From assembly GCA_023416995.1 (NCBI GenBank), contig JAEZGI010000033.1, positions 1 through 64,000 on the forward strand: a DNA stretch of 64,000 bases, read 5' to 3'. The stretch comes from Bacteroidota bacterium. Its GTDB lineage: Bacteria > Bacteroidota > Bacteroidia > Chitinophagales > Chitinophagaceae. Numbering within the stretch: position 1 is the first letter of the stretch; every line of letters starts with the position of its first letter. This document shows, in pieces, positions 54,168-63,559 of the stretch. The notes beneath the pieces are model-generated. The model ran no database searches and was not told where the DNA came from. It worked only from the letters and a program-made list of their open reading frames with translations. The translations under genes were made by a program, and so were the position numbers.

Positions 54168-54175
54168 TAGTTTTG
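54168..54175 (+). promoter_or_regulatory. -7 box for the transketolase gene
   Basis: TAGTTTTG fits TAnnTTTG, 22-29 bp upstream of the ATG at 54197. No -33 TTTG at the usual spacing. Confidence 0.45.
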
Positions 54176-54196
54176 CGACCATATAACCGAAATAGT

Positions 54197-55033
54197 ATGC
54201 CAGAATTAAAAGAAATCGCAAGCCAGGTAAGACGAGACATAGTAAGAATGGTTCACGGAGCAGCAAGCGGCCACCCAGGCGGCTCACTAGGATGTGCAGA
54301 CTTCCTGACAGCTCTGTATTTCAAGGTAATGCACCATGATCCTAAATTTAATATGGACGCCACCAACGAGGATGTGTTTTTTCTTTCAAACGGGCATATT
54401 TCCCCCGTATTTTATAGCGTCCTGGCACGTTCGGGATATTTCGACGTAAAAGAACTCGCCACATTCCGCAAACTGAATTCCCGTTTGCAGGGCCACCCGG
54501 CTACCCACGAACACCTACCCGGAGTACGCGTAGCCAGCGGTTCACTGGGCCAGGGAATGAGCGTAGCCATCGGGGCCGCGCTTGCCAAAAAAATCAATGG
54601 CGACAACCACATCGTTTATTCACTGCATGGCGATGGTGAACTGAACGAAGGTCAAAACTGGGAAGCAATCATGTTTGCCGCTGCCAACAAGGTTGACAAC
54701 CTGATTTCTACCATCGACTGGAATGGTCAGCAGATTGATGGACCTACCAGCAAGGTTTTAGACATGGGCGACCTGCCCGGAAAGTTTGAAGCATTCGGCT
54801 GGGAAGTGTTGCAACTGGAAGATGGCAACGATATTGATCAGGTTGTAGCTGCTCTTGAAAAAGCAAAAACATTTGTTGGAAAGGGAAAACCGATTGCCAT
54901 TATGATGCGTACCGCAATGGGAAGTGGTGTTGACTTCATGTCGGGCAGCCACGAATGGCACGGTATCGCACCAAACGATGAGCAGCTTGCCAAAGCACTT
55001 GGTCAGCTTCCTGAAACTTTAGGCGACTACTAA
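54197..55033 (+). CDS. Transketolase, N-terminal (thiamine-diphosphate) subunit
   Basis: 278 residues from the ATG at 54197 (MPELKEIASQVRRDIVRMVHG). It has GHPGGSLGCADFLTALYF, FLSNGHISPVFYSVLA, GSLGQGMSVAIGAALA and the thiamine motif GDGELNEGQNWEA. This is half of a transketolase: the pyrimidine-binding and C-terminal domains would come from a separate subunit. That partner is often adjacent in other genomes, but here a convergent permease gene follows 3 bp later. The enzyme interconverts pentose phosphates in the nonoxidative pathway. Confidence 0.9.
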   Translation: MPELKEIASQVRRDIVRMVHGAASGHPGGSLGCADFLTALYFKVMHHDPKFNMDATNEDVFFLSNGHISPVFYSVLARSGYFDVKELATFRKLNSRLQGHPATHEHLPGVRVASGSLGQGMSVAIGAALAKKINGDNHIVYSLHGDGELNEGQNWEAIMFAAANKVDNLISTIDWNGQQIDGPTSKVLDMGDLPGKFEAFGWEVLQLEDGNDIDQVVAALEKAKTFVGKGKPIAIMMRTAMGSGVDFMSGSHEWHGIAPNDEQLAKALGQLPETLGDY

Positions 55034-55036
55034 TTA

Positions 55037-56260
55037 TCAGCTTTTTAATTCTATGGGTTGCGCCGCAGCTTTGCGGGAAGGGATCCATGCGGCCAGACCG
55101 GAAACCAGCAATACCGTGACCAGCACCAGGATGAAGTCTGACAACTTCATGGTGACAGGATAATGGTCTATCAGGAAGGTTCCGCCCTCGATCGGAATCA
55201 GCTTGTATTTCACCTGCGCCCAACACACCAGTATGGCAATGGCAAAACCAGTAGCCGCACCAATGCCTGCCAGCAATAAACCTTCCTGGAAAAATATTCC
55301 CTGGATACGGTTCCGGGTTGCACCCATCGCTTTTAATACCTGGATGTCTTTCTGCTTTTCGAGAACCAGCATAGTCAGCGCCCCGATCATCGTAAACGCG
55401 GCTACAATCAGCATCAGGGTGAGGATGCCATATATCGCCCATTTTTCGAGATTCATCACACTGTATAAACTTTGGTTTTGTTCATACCGTGTCTGAATAA
55501 GATAATCGTTACCAAATATTTTTTGAAGAGAAGTTCTTGCGGCCTGGGTACGACCCGGATCACGGAGCGATACTTCAATGCTACCCGTTTCATTTTCTTT
55601 CATACCTGTCATACGACGCATGAAATCAATGTTCGTGATAGCGTACTTGTTATCAAGATCCTGTTGAATGAAAAAAGTGCCGGTAGTAGCAATGTTTTCT
55701 GCAGCAAAAACCTGGTAAGGGTCTATCACGTTGATGTTCACCCCACGTTTAAAAACATAAGCTGTGAGCGGGTATATCTCTCGGTCAGACTGTACCCCCA
55801 ATGCGTTTTCAATACCACTTCCCAGAACGACCCCGGGATCGTCAGCATCACCCAGTTCAAAACTGCCACGAATCAATTTAGAAGCAACGCCGGTAACAAC
55901 ACTGTAGGAATTGTCAACACCTTTTAAATAAAGCGGAATCTGGATATCCCCGTTTTGGATAAGACATTTTTCTTCGACCGTAAGCGTGAAATTTGCTACA
56001 TCAGTATTTGCGCGCAAACGCGCGAGCTGACCCGCAGAATAAGTCATCACCTTTCCATTAGCGGGCGAAATTTTAAGGTCAGTATAAAAAGTGGAATAGA
56101 GCGATTTTACCAACCCTTCAAAGCCATTGAACACGCTCAGTACAATGATAAAAGCTGCAGTAATAACTACAATCGCTAAAGCACTTACCCATGCAATAAT
56201 GTTGATAGCATTGGTAGATTTTTTTGCTTTAAAGTAACGCCAGGCAAACAATAGGTTCAT
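55037..56260 (-). CDS. FtsX-like ABC transporter permease (LolC/E-type)
   Basis: 407 residues. One N-terminal helix (NIIAWVSALAIVVITAAFIIVLSVFNGFEGLVKSLY), a periplasmic MacB-like domain (about 50-265), then three C-terminal helices beginning WAIYGILTLMLIVAAFTMIGALTMLVLEKQKDIQVLKAMGATRNRIQGIFF, the FtsX domain. Members extract lipoproteins (LolCE) or power outer-membrane or envelope work with a separate ATPase. No ATPase gene is adjacent. The gene converges with transketolase with 3 bp between. Confidence 0.88.
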   Translation of the reverse strand: MNLLFAWRYFKAKKSTNAINIIAWVSALAIVVITAAFIIVLSVFNGFEGLVKSLYSTFYTDLKISPANGKVMTYSAGQLARLRANTDVANFTLTVEEKCLIQNGDIQIPLYLKGVDNSYSVVTGVASKLIRGSFELGDADDPGVVLGSGIENALGVQSDREIYPLTAYVFKRGVNINVIDPYQVFAAENIATTGTFFIQQDLDNKYAITNIDFMRRMTGMKENETGSIEVSLRDPGRTQAARTSLQKIFGNDYLIQTRYEQNQSLYSVMNLEKWAIYGILTLMLIVAAFTMIGALTMLVLEKQKDIQVLKAMGATRNRIQGIFFQEGLLLAGIGAATGFAIAILVCWAQVKYKLIPIEGGTFLIDHYPVTMKLSDFILVLVTVLLVSGLAAWIPSRKAAAQPIELKS

Positions 56261-56281
56261 GACATGTGATTAAACAGCGGC

Positions 56282-56644
56282 CTATTCCCCATCTTTCTTT
56301 TTGATACTGTTCAACAGCTCTTCCATTCTAAATGCATGATCCAGGGTATCATCATGATAAAACTGAAGCACCGGCATACGGCGCAATTGTTTTGAAACCT
56401 TTGCAGTGAGTTCCTTTTTTATTTCCCAACTACGTTCATTAAATTTTTGCATTACCGCTTTCACATCATTCACCTTGAACAAGCTAAGATATATGCGTGC
56501 CTCCAGCAGATCGGGCGTTACTTTCACAGTGGATATTGAAACCATACCACCATCAATCATCGTTAAGCCGAGCCTCTGAAATATCCCGTTCAATTCTTCG
56601 TTTAACAAGCCGGCAACTTGTTTTTGTCGTTTTCCTTCTTGCAT
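56282..56644 (-). CDS. rbfA: 30S ribosome-binding factor A
   Basis: 120 residues, KH-like fold. QKQVAGLLNEELNGIFQRLG at the start, then DGGMVSISTVKVTPDLLEARIYLSLF and KQLRRMPVLQFYHDDTLDHAFRMEELLNSI. It binds 16S rRNA during cold-sensitive late 30S maturation, the same process as rsgA elsewhere in the window. It is 21 bp upstream of the permease gene on the same strand. Confidence 0.94.
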   Translation of the reverse strand: MQEGKRQKQVAGLLNEELNGIFQRLGLTMIDGGMVSISTVKVTPDLLEARIYLSLFKVNDVKAVMQKFNERSWEIKKELTAKVSKQLRRMPVLQFYHDDTLDHAFRMEELLNSIKKKDGE

Positions 56645-56709
56645 TACATTAACTTATTAATCCTTGTAAAAGTACTTACTTTGCACGGTTTACTAACCAT
56701 TTTAACCGG

Positions 56710-58527
56710 ATGAAAAGATTTTCGATTATTCTTAAGTACCTGGCAGATCAAAAAAGTAATATTGTTTGGTACACGGTTTTTATACTTCTCTCTATCATCT
56801 TTTCACTGATTTCTTTTGCAATGCTTGCGCCGTTTTTGCAAATGCTTTTTGCCGGCACCGAAAAAGTAGTACCAAGACCGGAAGACACACTCTCAACAGC
56901 CAATTTCACTGACTATATCGATTATTATCTTTTCACCTGGATGCAGCAATATGGCAAATCGTATGCGCTTGCCGCGGTTTGTATTATCGTGGTAGCCTCC
57001 ACCTTTATTAAAAACCTGTTTTTTTACCTTTCGCAGCGGGTATTGGCACCAATTCGCAACCATGTGATGACGGAACTGCGGGCCAACCTTTATAGTAAAA
57101 TACTTAAACTGCCCATCGGCTACTTTACGGATCAACGTAAAGGTGATATCATCAGCCGTATGAGTAATGATATCAATGAAATTGAATGGAGTATCGTCGG
57201 AACACTTGAAGGTCTTATTCGCGAACCCCTCACCATAATTATTATACTCACCACGCTGATTTTGCTTAGTCCCACCCTGTCGCTGTTCCTGGTGGTATTA
57301 TTGCCTTTAACAGGTTTTGTAATAGGCCGGCTGAGCCGATCACTAAAGAAAGACAGTGGCCATGCACAACAAGAACTGGGCAACCTGCTTTCAGTAGTTG
57401 ATGAGACACTCGGTGGACTACGTGTTATCAAAGCTTTTAACGCGGAACCCAAAATCGGGCGCAAATTTTACGGGATCAATAATTTCCTGAATGATCTGAG
57501 AAACAGGATTGCATTCCGGCGCGACATGGCCTCTCCCCTGTCAGAAACGCTGGGTGTTTTGGTTCTGTCCTGCATTTTGTGGTTCGGAGGAAACCTGGTG
57601 CTAAACAACCAGGTGATGAAACCAACAGATTTCATCACGTACATCGTGCTTTTTACACAGATAATAAGCCCGGCCAAGGCTTTGTCTACCGCATTTTATA
57701 ATGCTCAGAAAGGTAGCGCAGCTATTAAACGTATCGAAGATGTTCTGCAGGCACCGGTGGTTGTTGAGGAACCGGCTAATCCCCTTCTTCTCACTGATTT
57801 CAACAGCCGGATCGAGTTTAAAAATGTGGGATTCCGATATGATGATATTGTAATTCTGGACAATATCAACCTCGTAATTGAGAAAGGCAAAACGGTAGCT
57901 CTCGTTGGGTCCTCAGGTGCAGGTAAATCAACACTTGCCGATCTGATACCAAGATTTCACGATGTAACCAGCGGAGAAATCCTGGTGGATGGAGTAAATA
58001 TTAAGGAATATTCATTACAATCTTTGCGCGACCAGATGGGCATTGTGACGCAGGAACCGATATTGTTCAATGATACCATTGCGAACAACATTGCTCTTGG
58101 CATTCCATCGGCAGTAGCTCAGGATATCGAGGCCGCAGCAAAAGTGGCAAATGCTCACAATTTCATCATGAATAAGGATGAGCAGTATGAAACCAATATA
58201 GGCGATCGTGGAGGTAAGCTAAGTGGAGGAGAACGCCAGCGGGTGACCATAGCCCGGGCCGTACTTAAAAACCCGCCGATTCTTATCCTGGATGAAGCAA
58301 CATCATCGCTTGATACTGAAAGTGAAAGATTGGTGCAGGACGCCATCAACAAAATGATGCAGAATCGTACGAGTATCGTGATTGCCCACCGCCTGAGCAC
58401 GATCCGTCATGCCGACGAAATAATTGTGCTGCAAAAAGGCCGGATCGTTGAACGTGGCACTCACGACCAGCTGCTGAAAAACGATGGCTTCTACAGGAAA
58501 CTGGTTGAAATGCAGGAAGTACGCTAA
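56710..58527 (+). CDS. ABC transporter, fused permease and ATPase (MsbA-like)
   Basis: 605 residues. Six membrane helices (about 20-45, 85-110, 160-205, 280-330) and a nucleotide-binding domain with Walker A GSSGAGKS (400-407), Q-loop TQEPILFND, signature LSGGERQR and Walker B ILILDEATSSLD, D-loop and H-loop (IVIAHRLST). A homodimeric exporter of the lipid, lipooligosaccharide or drug class. The first extracellular loop (DTLSTANFTDYIDYYL) is longer than in MsbA. Divergent from rbfA. Confidence 0.93.
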   Translation: MKRFSIILKYLADQKSNIVWYTVFILLSIIFSLISFAMLAPFLQMLFAGTEKVVPRPEDTLSTANFTDYIDYYLFTWMQQYGKSYALAAVCIIVVASTFIKNLFFYLSQRVLAPIRNHVMTELRANLYSKILKLPIGYFTDQRKGDIISRMSNDINEIEWSIVGTLEGLIREPLTIIIILTTLILLSPTLSLFLVVLLPLTGFVIGRLSRSLKKDSGHAQQELGNLLSVVDETLGGLRVIKAFNAEPKIGRKFYGINNFLNDLRNRIAFRRDMASPLSETLGVLVLSCILWFGGNLVLNNQVMKPTDFITYIVLFTQIISPAKALSTAFYNAQKGSAAIKRIEDVLQAPVVVEEPANPLLLTDFNSRIEFKNVGFRYDDIVILDNINLVIEKGKTVALVGSSGAGKSTLADLIPRFHDVTSGEILVDGVNIKEYSLQSLRDQMGIVTQEPILFNDTIANNIALGIPSAVAQDIEAAAKVANAHNFIMNKDEQYETNIGDRGGKLSGGERQRVTIARAVLKNPPILILDEATSSLDTESERLVQDAINKMMQNRTSIVIAHRLSTIRHADEIIVLQKGRIVERGTHDQLLKNDGFYRKLVEMQEVR

Positions 58528-58562
58528 CCGCAATCAAAAAATCCGCTTCAACAAACTGCATT

Positions 58563-58588
58563 AAAAAACCCGGTCTGCGAAGACCGGG
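58563..58588 (-). terminator. Terminator of the ileS operon
   Basis: Perfect 8-bp stem cccggtct (58569-58576) and agaccggg (58581-58588) with a GCGA tetraloop, preceded on the plus strand by six A (58563-58568), so U-run follows on the minus transcript. 30 bp past the stop of the DksA-like gene. Confidence 0.86.
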
Positions 58589-58617
58589 CCGTATAGTTTG
58601 AGCGTAAAAAACTTCTT

Positions 58618-59460
58618 TTATTTATTCATCATCTGTTTCGCTTCAATGCTAAGTGTAGCATGAGGAACAGCACGAAGTCTTGCTTTGTCGATCAACTTAC
58701 CAGTAACCCGGCAAATACCATAGGTTTTGTTTTCAATACGCATCATCGCCTTTTCCAGGTGATCGGTATAATTGATTTGGCGACTTGCCATCTGGGCAAG
58801 TTGTTCTCTTTCCATACTCATACTTCCGTCTTCCATAGTAAGATAACGGTTGTCGGTATCATCACCACCCATTTCATCCTTACGGGTAATCAGACCCTGC
58901 AGGTACGAAAGTTCTTTTTTAGCCTGGTCGAGTTTTTTCTGAATCAATTCGCGGAACTCCTGTAATTCAGCATCGCTGTATCGCATGGTCGGTCCGGCAT
59001 TAGTATTTTCAGGCTGATCAAGTACTGATTTGGTAAATTCAGGTTCGTATTTCCTTGAAGTGGTTGTGTTAATCTTCGGGATTTCGATTTTGGCCGGTTT
59101 TGGTGCTGCTGTTTTTTTAGCAGGTGCGGGGGTCGGCGCCGGAGTCGGCGTTTCAACCTTCTTGCTTTCCGCTTTCTTAGATTCGGTCTTTTTTGCTTCC
59201 GTTTTTTTATCCGCCGCTGGGCTACTTGTCGATTTCTTCACTTCTACTTTTTTAATTGTTTTGGCTGCCACAATAGGCTTGGCCGGTGCAGATTTTTTTG
59301 GAGCTGGTTTCGCCGCCTTTTTAGCCGGAGCCGGTTTGGCCTTGGCCGCTGGTTTGGCAGCTTTCGCAGGTGCCTTTGCTGCCGGCTTTTTGGCCGGAGC
59401 CGATTTTTTCACTGGTGTTGTTTTCTTAGCAGACTTAGCTGCTTTTTTGTTGATTGCCAT
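58618..59460 (-). CDS. DksA/TraR-like protein with a histone-H1-like tail and a degenerate zinc finger
   Basis: 280 residues from the ATG at 59460 (MAINKKAAKSAKKTT). Residues 1-128 are almost wholly Lys, Ala and Pro (PAKAAKPAAKAKPAPAKKAA), very like histone H1 or Hc1 tails. Residues 155-280 are the DksA-like coiled coil (SDAELQEFRELIQKKLDQAKKEL) and zinc-finger region. The normal C-x2-C ... C-x2-C finger is lost: Cys250 remains but the other three positions are Thr253, Ser271 and Ala274. It may bind DNA through the tail and RNA polymerase through the coiled coil. It starts 4 bp after ileS, so is cotranscribed. Confidence 0.85.
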   Translation of the reverse strand: MAINKKAAKSAKKTTPVKKSAPAKKPAAKAPAKAAKPAAKAKPAPAKKAAKPAPKKSAPAKPIVAAKTIKKVEVKKSTSSPAADKKTEAKKTESKKAESKKVETPTPAPTPAPAKKTAAPKPAKIEIPKINTTTSRKYEPEFTKSVLDQPENTNAGPTMRYSDAELQEFRELIQKKLDQAKKELSYLQGLITRKDEMGGDDTDNRYLTMEDGSMSMEREQLAQMASRQINYTDHLEKAMMRIENKTYGICRVTGKLIDKARLRAVPHATLSIEAKQMMNK

Positions 59461-59464
59461 ACTG

Positions 59465-62400
59465 TTAGGCTTTTTTTGTAACAAACACTTTTAATGAAAG
59501 ATCATTTACTTCAATTTGGGTGCCATTTGGTAAATCCGGCACCACTTCCAATTTATCTGCTAAAATTTCCGCGCAAATATAATCATTAAATCTGGCCAGC
59601 GTCCCGTTTAGTGCCTCATGGCTGGTTACTTTAACAATTATCCTGTCGGTCAATTCAAAGTTACTATCCTTCCGTATCTTCTGGATGCGGTTCACGAGTT
59701 CTCTGGCGTTTCCTTCACTCAGCAATTCATCGGTAACGGTAACATCCAGGGCAACCGTGAGCAGATCCTTGGTCGCCACGATCCAGCCGGGAATGTCTTC
59801 GCTGGATATATCAACTTCCTGAATATGTAATATTAAGTGTTCGTTATCAATTAACAATGGATAGGTTCCATCTTTTTCTAATTGCGCAATCTGCTCTTGA
59901 GTGAAGCTTCCCAGGGCTGCCGATACGGCTTTCATCTTCGGCCCCAGCTTCTTACCCAATGCTACGAAGTTCGGACGGATCTTTTTCTTGATAAAACCCT
60001 CGTCTCCACTGATATACTGTATTTCCTTAACGTTTACTTCGCTCTTAACCAGTTCTTCAATCCTTGCAATCTGCTCCTGCATTTTCGGATTCAATACCGG
60101 TATCAGCACTTTTTGCAGGGGCTGACGGACCCGGATGTTTACCTTCTTACGGAGCGACAAAACCAGGGAAGATATGTCTTGTGCCAATTGCATGCGTTCC
60201 TCGAGCGATAAATCGATCTTTGATTCATCTGCTACAGGGAAATCCGCATGGTGCACCGACTCAATGCCATACTGCCCGGTAACTGCATCCAGATTCCGGA
60301 ATAACTTATCACTGAAAAATGGTGAAATGGGTGCCATCAAACGAACTACGGTTTCAAGACACTCGTACAGGGTTTGATACGCACAGATCTTATCGAATTC
60401 ATACTCGCCCTTCCAGAACCGGCGGCGGCACAAACGGACATACCAGTTACTTAACTGTTCGTCAACAAACTCTTCAATGGCGCGACCTGCCTGGGTGGGT
60501 TCGTAATCATCCATCGAAAGACCGACTTTTTTCACCAGCGAATGCAAAGCTGACAAGATCCACTGATCAATTTCAGGACGTTCATTTACAGGTACGGGCT
60601 TTTCGTTGAAGGCAAATCCATCCACATTGGCATAAAGCGCGAAGAACTGGTACGTATTATATAATGTGCCAAAAAACTTACGTTGAACCTCCTTGATTCC
60701 ATCAAGGTCAAATTTCATATTCTCCCATGGAGAAGCATTTGTGATCAGGTACCAACGGGTGGCATCAGCGCCAAACTTTTCAATGGTATTGAAAGGGTCC
60801 ACTACGTTACCCAATCTTTTACTCATTTTGTTACCACTCTTATCAAGCACCAACCCATTTGATACACAGGTTTTATAGGCAACTGAATCGAACAACAATG
60901 AAGAGATAGCATGCAGGGTATAAAACCACCCCCGGGTCTGATCTACACCTTCCGCAATGAAGTCGGCAGGATAGTTTGTGCCAAACGGCGCCTTGAACGG
61001 TTTTGGATCGCCGGCTTTCAGTTTTTCGTAATCCAGTCCCCACTGTGCATAAGGCATTGCACCGCTGTCGAACCAAACGTCAATCAGATCAGGAACACGG
61101 CGCATGGGTTGTCCGGAATCACTTATCAATACAATCTTATCTACAAAAGGCTTGTGCAGATCAATGGAACTTTCCGCGTTGCGTACTTCCGGAGAGTTCA
61201 GTTCACCAGCCTTTGCAATATCTTCCTTCAGTTGCTGCAGTGTCCCTATACACTTGATTTCGCTACCATCTTCGGTTTTCCAGATCGGTAGTGGCGTACC
61301 CCAGTAACGACTGCGGCTCAGGTTCCAGTCAACCATGTTTTCGAGCCAGTTCCCAAATCTTCCTTCACCGGTTGACCGGGGCTTCCAGTTGATGGTATTA
61401 TTGAGAGCCACCATCCTGTCGCGGGCAGCAGTAGTTTTAATAAACCAGGCATCTAAGGGATAATACAATACCGGTTTATCGGTGCGCCAGCAATGTGGAT
61501 AGTTGTGTTCGTACTTCTCCACCTTAAACGCCCTGTTTTCTTTTTTGAGCTTTACCGAGATGTCGACGTTTACGTCAACATAGTCGGACGCATCTTTGTA
61601 ATTTTTTACATACCGGTTGCTGAACTCGCCGAGGCCGTCTACAAACTTTCCCTGTTTGTCGACCATCGTTAACATACCGATATCGTATTTCTTTCCAACT
61701 TTATAGTCATCCGCACCAAAAGCGGGTGCTGTATGTACTATACCAGTACCGTCTTCAGTAGTTACAAAATCTCCGAGCAAAACCCTGAACGGATCACCAC
61801 CCGCATTTGCAGGACTGTTTGCTTCGTAGGGAAGCAGTTGTTCATACCTGCAGTTCTCCAGATCGGAGCCTGGAAAGCTTCCTAATATTTTCCATGGAAT
61901 GAGTTTATCGCCTTCTTTATATGCGGCAAAGTCACCGTTTTCCCCTTCGGCTTTGAAATATTTTGATACCAATGATTTCGCCAGGACCACATTTACAGGA
62001 ACTCCCGTATAGGGGTTGAAGCTTTTCACCAGCACGTATTCGATCTTTGGACCCACAGTAAGACCCAGGTTTGAAGGAAGGGTCCATGGTGTTGTTGTCC
62101 AGGCGAGGAAAAAGATTTCGCGGTTATTGTCTTCCAGCAGGTTAAACAAAAAACCAGGAGCGGCACTCTCATTCACCTTAAACATGGCGACCACACTGGT
62201 ATCTTTCACCATTTTATAGGTGCCGGGCTGATTCAGTTCGTGCGAGCTAAGACCGGTACCGGCCGCCGGCGAATATGGCTGAATACTTACGCTCTGGTAA
62301 AGGAGACCTTTTGTATAAAGCTGGCTAAGCAGCCACCACAATGTTTCGATGTATTCGTTTTCAAAAGTGATATACGGATCCTGCAGGTTAACCCAATAAC

Positions 62401-62821
62401 CCATTTTACGGGTGAGATCATCCCATTTGTCTTTGTACCGCATAACGGCTTCGCGACATTTCTGGTTGTAAGCCTCAACGGTGATTTTCTTTCCGATGTC
62501 TTCCTTAGTGATGCCAAGTTCTTTTTCAACCCCGAGTTCAATGGGTAGCCCATGGGTGTCCCAGCCGGCCTTACGGCTTACCTTGTAGCCTTTCATTGTC
62601 TTGTACCGGCAAACCAGGTCCTTCAGGGTACGGCTGATAACATGGTGAATGCCCGGCATCCCGTTTGCGCTCGGGGGGCCTTCATAAAAAACAAATGACG
62701 GAGCGCCATCGCGGATTGAGATGCTTTTTTGAAATGCATCAGAAGTTTCCCAGTCTGCCAGCACTTCCTGCTCTATCGCAGGTAAATTAAGTTGCGAAAA
62801 CTCGCGGTATTTTTCGGCCAT
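59465..62821 (-). CDS. ileS: Isoleucyl-tRNA synthetase
   Basis: 1118 residues from the ATG at 62821 (MAEKYREFSQLNLPAIEQEV). Class I synthetase: HIGH-type GMPGIHHVISRTLKD, CP1 editing domain, and KMSKS-type GNKMSKRLGN. The C-terminal region contains the anticodon-binding module (LSNWYVRLCRRRFWKGE) and a DUF5915-like end. The large size fits the eukaryote-like IleS type 2, which can have low mupirocin affinity. It is followed 4 bp later by the DksA-like gene. Confidence 0.95.
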   Translation of the reverse strand: MAEKYREFSQLNLPAIEQEVLADWETSDAFQKSISIRDGAPSFVFYEGPPSANGMPGIHHVISRTLKDLVCRYKTMKGYKVSRKAGWDTHGLPIELGVEKELGITKEDIGKKITVEAYNQKCREAVMRYKDKWDDLTRKMGYWVNLQDPYITFENEYIETLWWLLSQLYTKGLLYQSVSIQPYSPAAGTGLSSHELNQPGTYKMVKDTSVVAMFKVNESAAPGFLFNLLEDNNREIFFLAWTTTPWTLPSNLGLTVGPKIEYVLVKSFNPYTGVPVNVVLAKSLVSKYFKAEGENGDFAAYKEGDKLIPWKILGSFPGSDLENCRYEQLLPYEANSPANAGGDPFRVLLGDFVTTEDGTGIVHTAPAFGADDYKVGKKYDIGMLTMVDKQGKFVDGLGEFSNRYVKNYKDASDYVDVNVDISVKLKKENRAFKVEKYEHNYPHCWRTDKPVLYYPLDAWFIKTTAARDRMVALNNTINWKPRSTGEGRFGNWLENMVDWNLSRSRYWGTPLPIWKTEDGSEIKCIGTLQQLKEDIAKAGELNSPEVRNAESSIDLHKPFVDKIVLISDSGQPMRRVPDLIDVWFDSGAMPYAQWGLDYEKLKAGDPKPFKAPFGTNYPADFIAEGVDQTRGWFYTLHAISSLLFDSVAYKTCVSNGLVLDKSGNKMSKRLGNVVDPFNTIEKFGADATRWYLITNASPWENMKFDLDGIKEVQRKFFGTLYNTYQFFALYANVDGFAFNEKPVPVNERPEIDQWILSALHSLVKKVGLSMDDYEPTQAGRAIEEFVDEQLSNWYVRLCRRRFWKGEYEFDKICAYQTLYECLETVVRLMAPISPFFSDKLFRNLDAVTGQYGIESVHHADFPVADESKIDLSLEERMQLAQDISSLVLSLRKKVNIRVRQPLQKVLIPVLNPKMQEQIARIEELVKSEVNVKEIQYISGDEGFIKKKIRPNFVALGKKLGPKMKAVSAALGSFTQEQIAQLEKDGTYPLLIDNEHLILHIQEVDISSEDIPGWIVATKDLLTVALDVTVTDELLSEGNARELVNRIQKIRKDSNFELTDRIIVKVTSHEALNGTLARFNDYICAEILADKLEVVPDLPNGTQIEVNDLSLKVFVTKKA

Positions 62822-63189
62822 ATAAAAAGTCCTCGTATGTAAGCTTGTAAAAGTGTGCAAAGTTACTTAAATAGCGGCAAAGCCATACGGCTTCAAAACC
62901 ACCTTTAAAAAGCTTTTTTAATAGATCCGGATTTTTGGCAAGGTATTAGTAATATAACAGGCAGTTCTTAGAAACACCTGTTCACAAATCGCAGCCGGAT
63001 TCACGCATACATGGGTACACTTATCTTTTTGACAAGTTTCTATTTAGGCAGTTCCAAAGTGAAAAAAATAGTTGAAGTTTAGGCTTACTTTTTAGAAGGC
63101 ATTTCACTTTTGGCATAGTTTGTGGAAAGAATAATTACATTGTTATTACCAATCTATAGCAATAAAGCTATTTGATATAAATCATCGCA

Positions 63190-63287
63190 GAGAACCTTTT
63201 CTACGGTTTAGGGTTTAGGGGTTAAAAAGGGGAGTATTCCTACTCCCCTTTCCATTTAAACTTTACACTGAGAGAAAAGGTTTTCTC
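63190..63287. other. Structured RNA-like element with nested stems
   Basis: Outer arms 63190-63202 and 63273-63287 pair over 10 continuous base pairs (aaccttttct with agaaaaggtt) plus three more after a 2-nt bulge. Inside lies an 11-bp hairpin, 63226-63236 with 63241-63251 (core ggggagta/tactcccc, TTCC loop). Folding is inferred by eye; it could be an sRNA, a 5' leader or a DNA-level site. Confidence 0.4.
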
Positions 63288-63488
63288 AATTAAGTCAGAT
63301 CTACCCGTTTTTAATCAGTTTTTCTGGTATTTTCATCAATCCAGAATAACTAAGTTCCAGTGAATTTCCAGCGAAAAACCAGTTGTCCAATCTCGTCTGA
63401 AAAACAGACAATCCAATTCATCCATCATCCTTTCGAAACTATCATGCGTTAGAGGCCGGTTCTCCGGAAAAAAATTATCTTATCCAAC

Positions 63489-63518
63489 AAAAAACCTTCC
63501 CGTAAGAGAAGGTTTTTT
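63489..63518 (-). terminator. Ferritin gene terminator
   Basis: Stem aaaaaaccttc (63489-63499) with gaaggtttttt (63508-63518), 8-nt loop. The T-rich arm gives a U-run on either strand. It lies 41 bp past the minus-strand ferritin stop. Confidence 0.82.
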
Positions 63519-63559
63519 GTATTTACAGCATTACCGGGGCATTCAACCCAGGCTATATC

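Larger units (their letters stand above)
62822..63559 (-). other. Gene-free region between ileS and ferritin
   Basis: About 740 bp with no convincing ORF on either strand. It is AT-rich and holds a structured RNA-like element (63190-63287), a sigma-54-like sequence before it (63107-63125), and the ferritin terminator (63489-63518). The left third (62822-63060) must hold the ileS promoter, not identified. Confidence 0.6.

Noticed and set aside
59030..59494. 154-residue ORF on the plus strand, rich in Ala, Gly and Phe
   Set aside because: It is the exact antisense of the Lys/Ala/Pro-rich DksA-like tail; the low-complexity composition keeps the opposite frame open.
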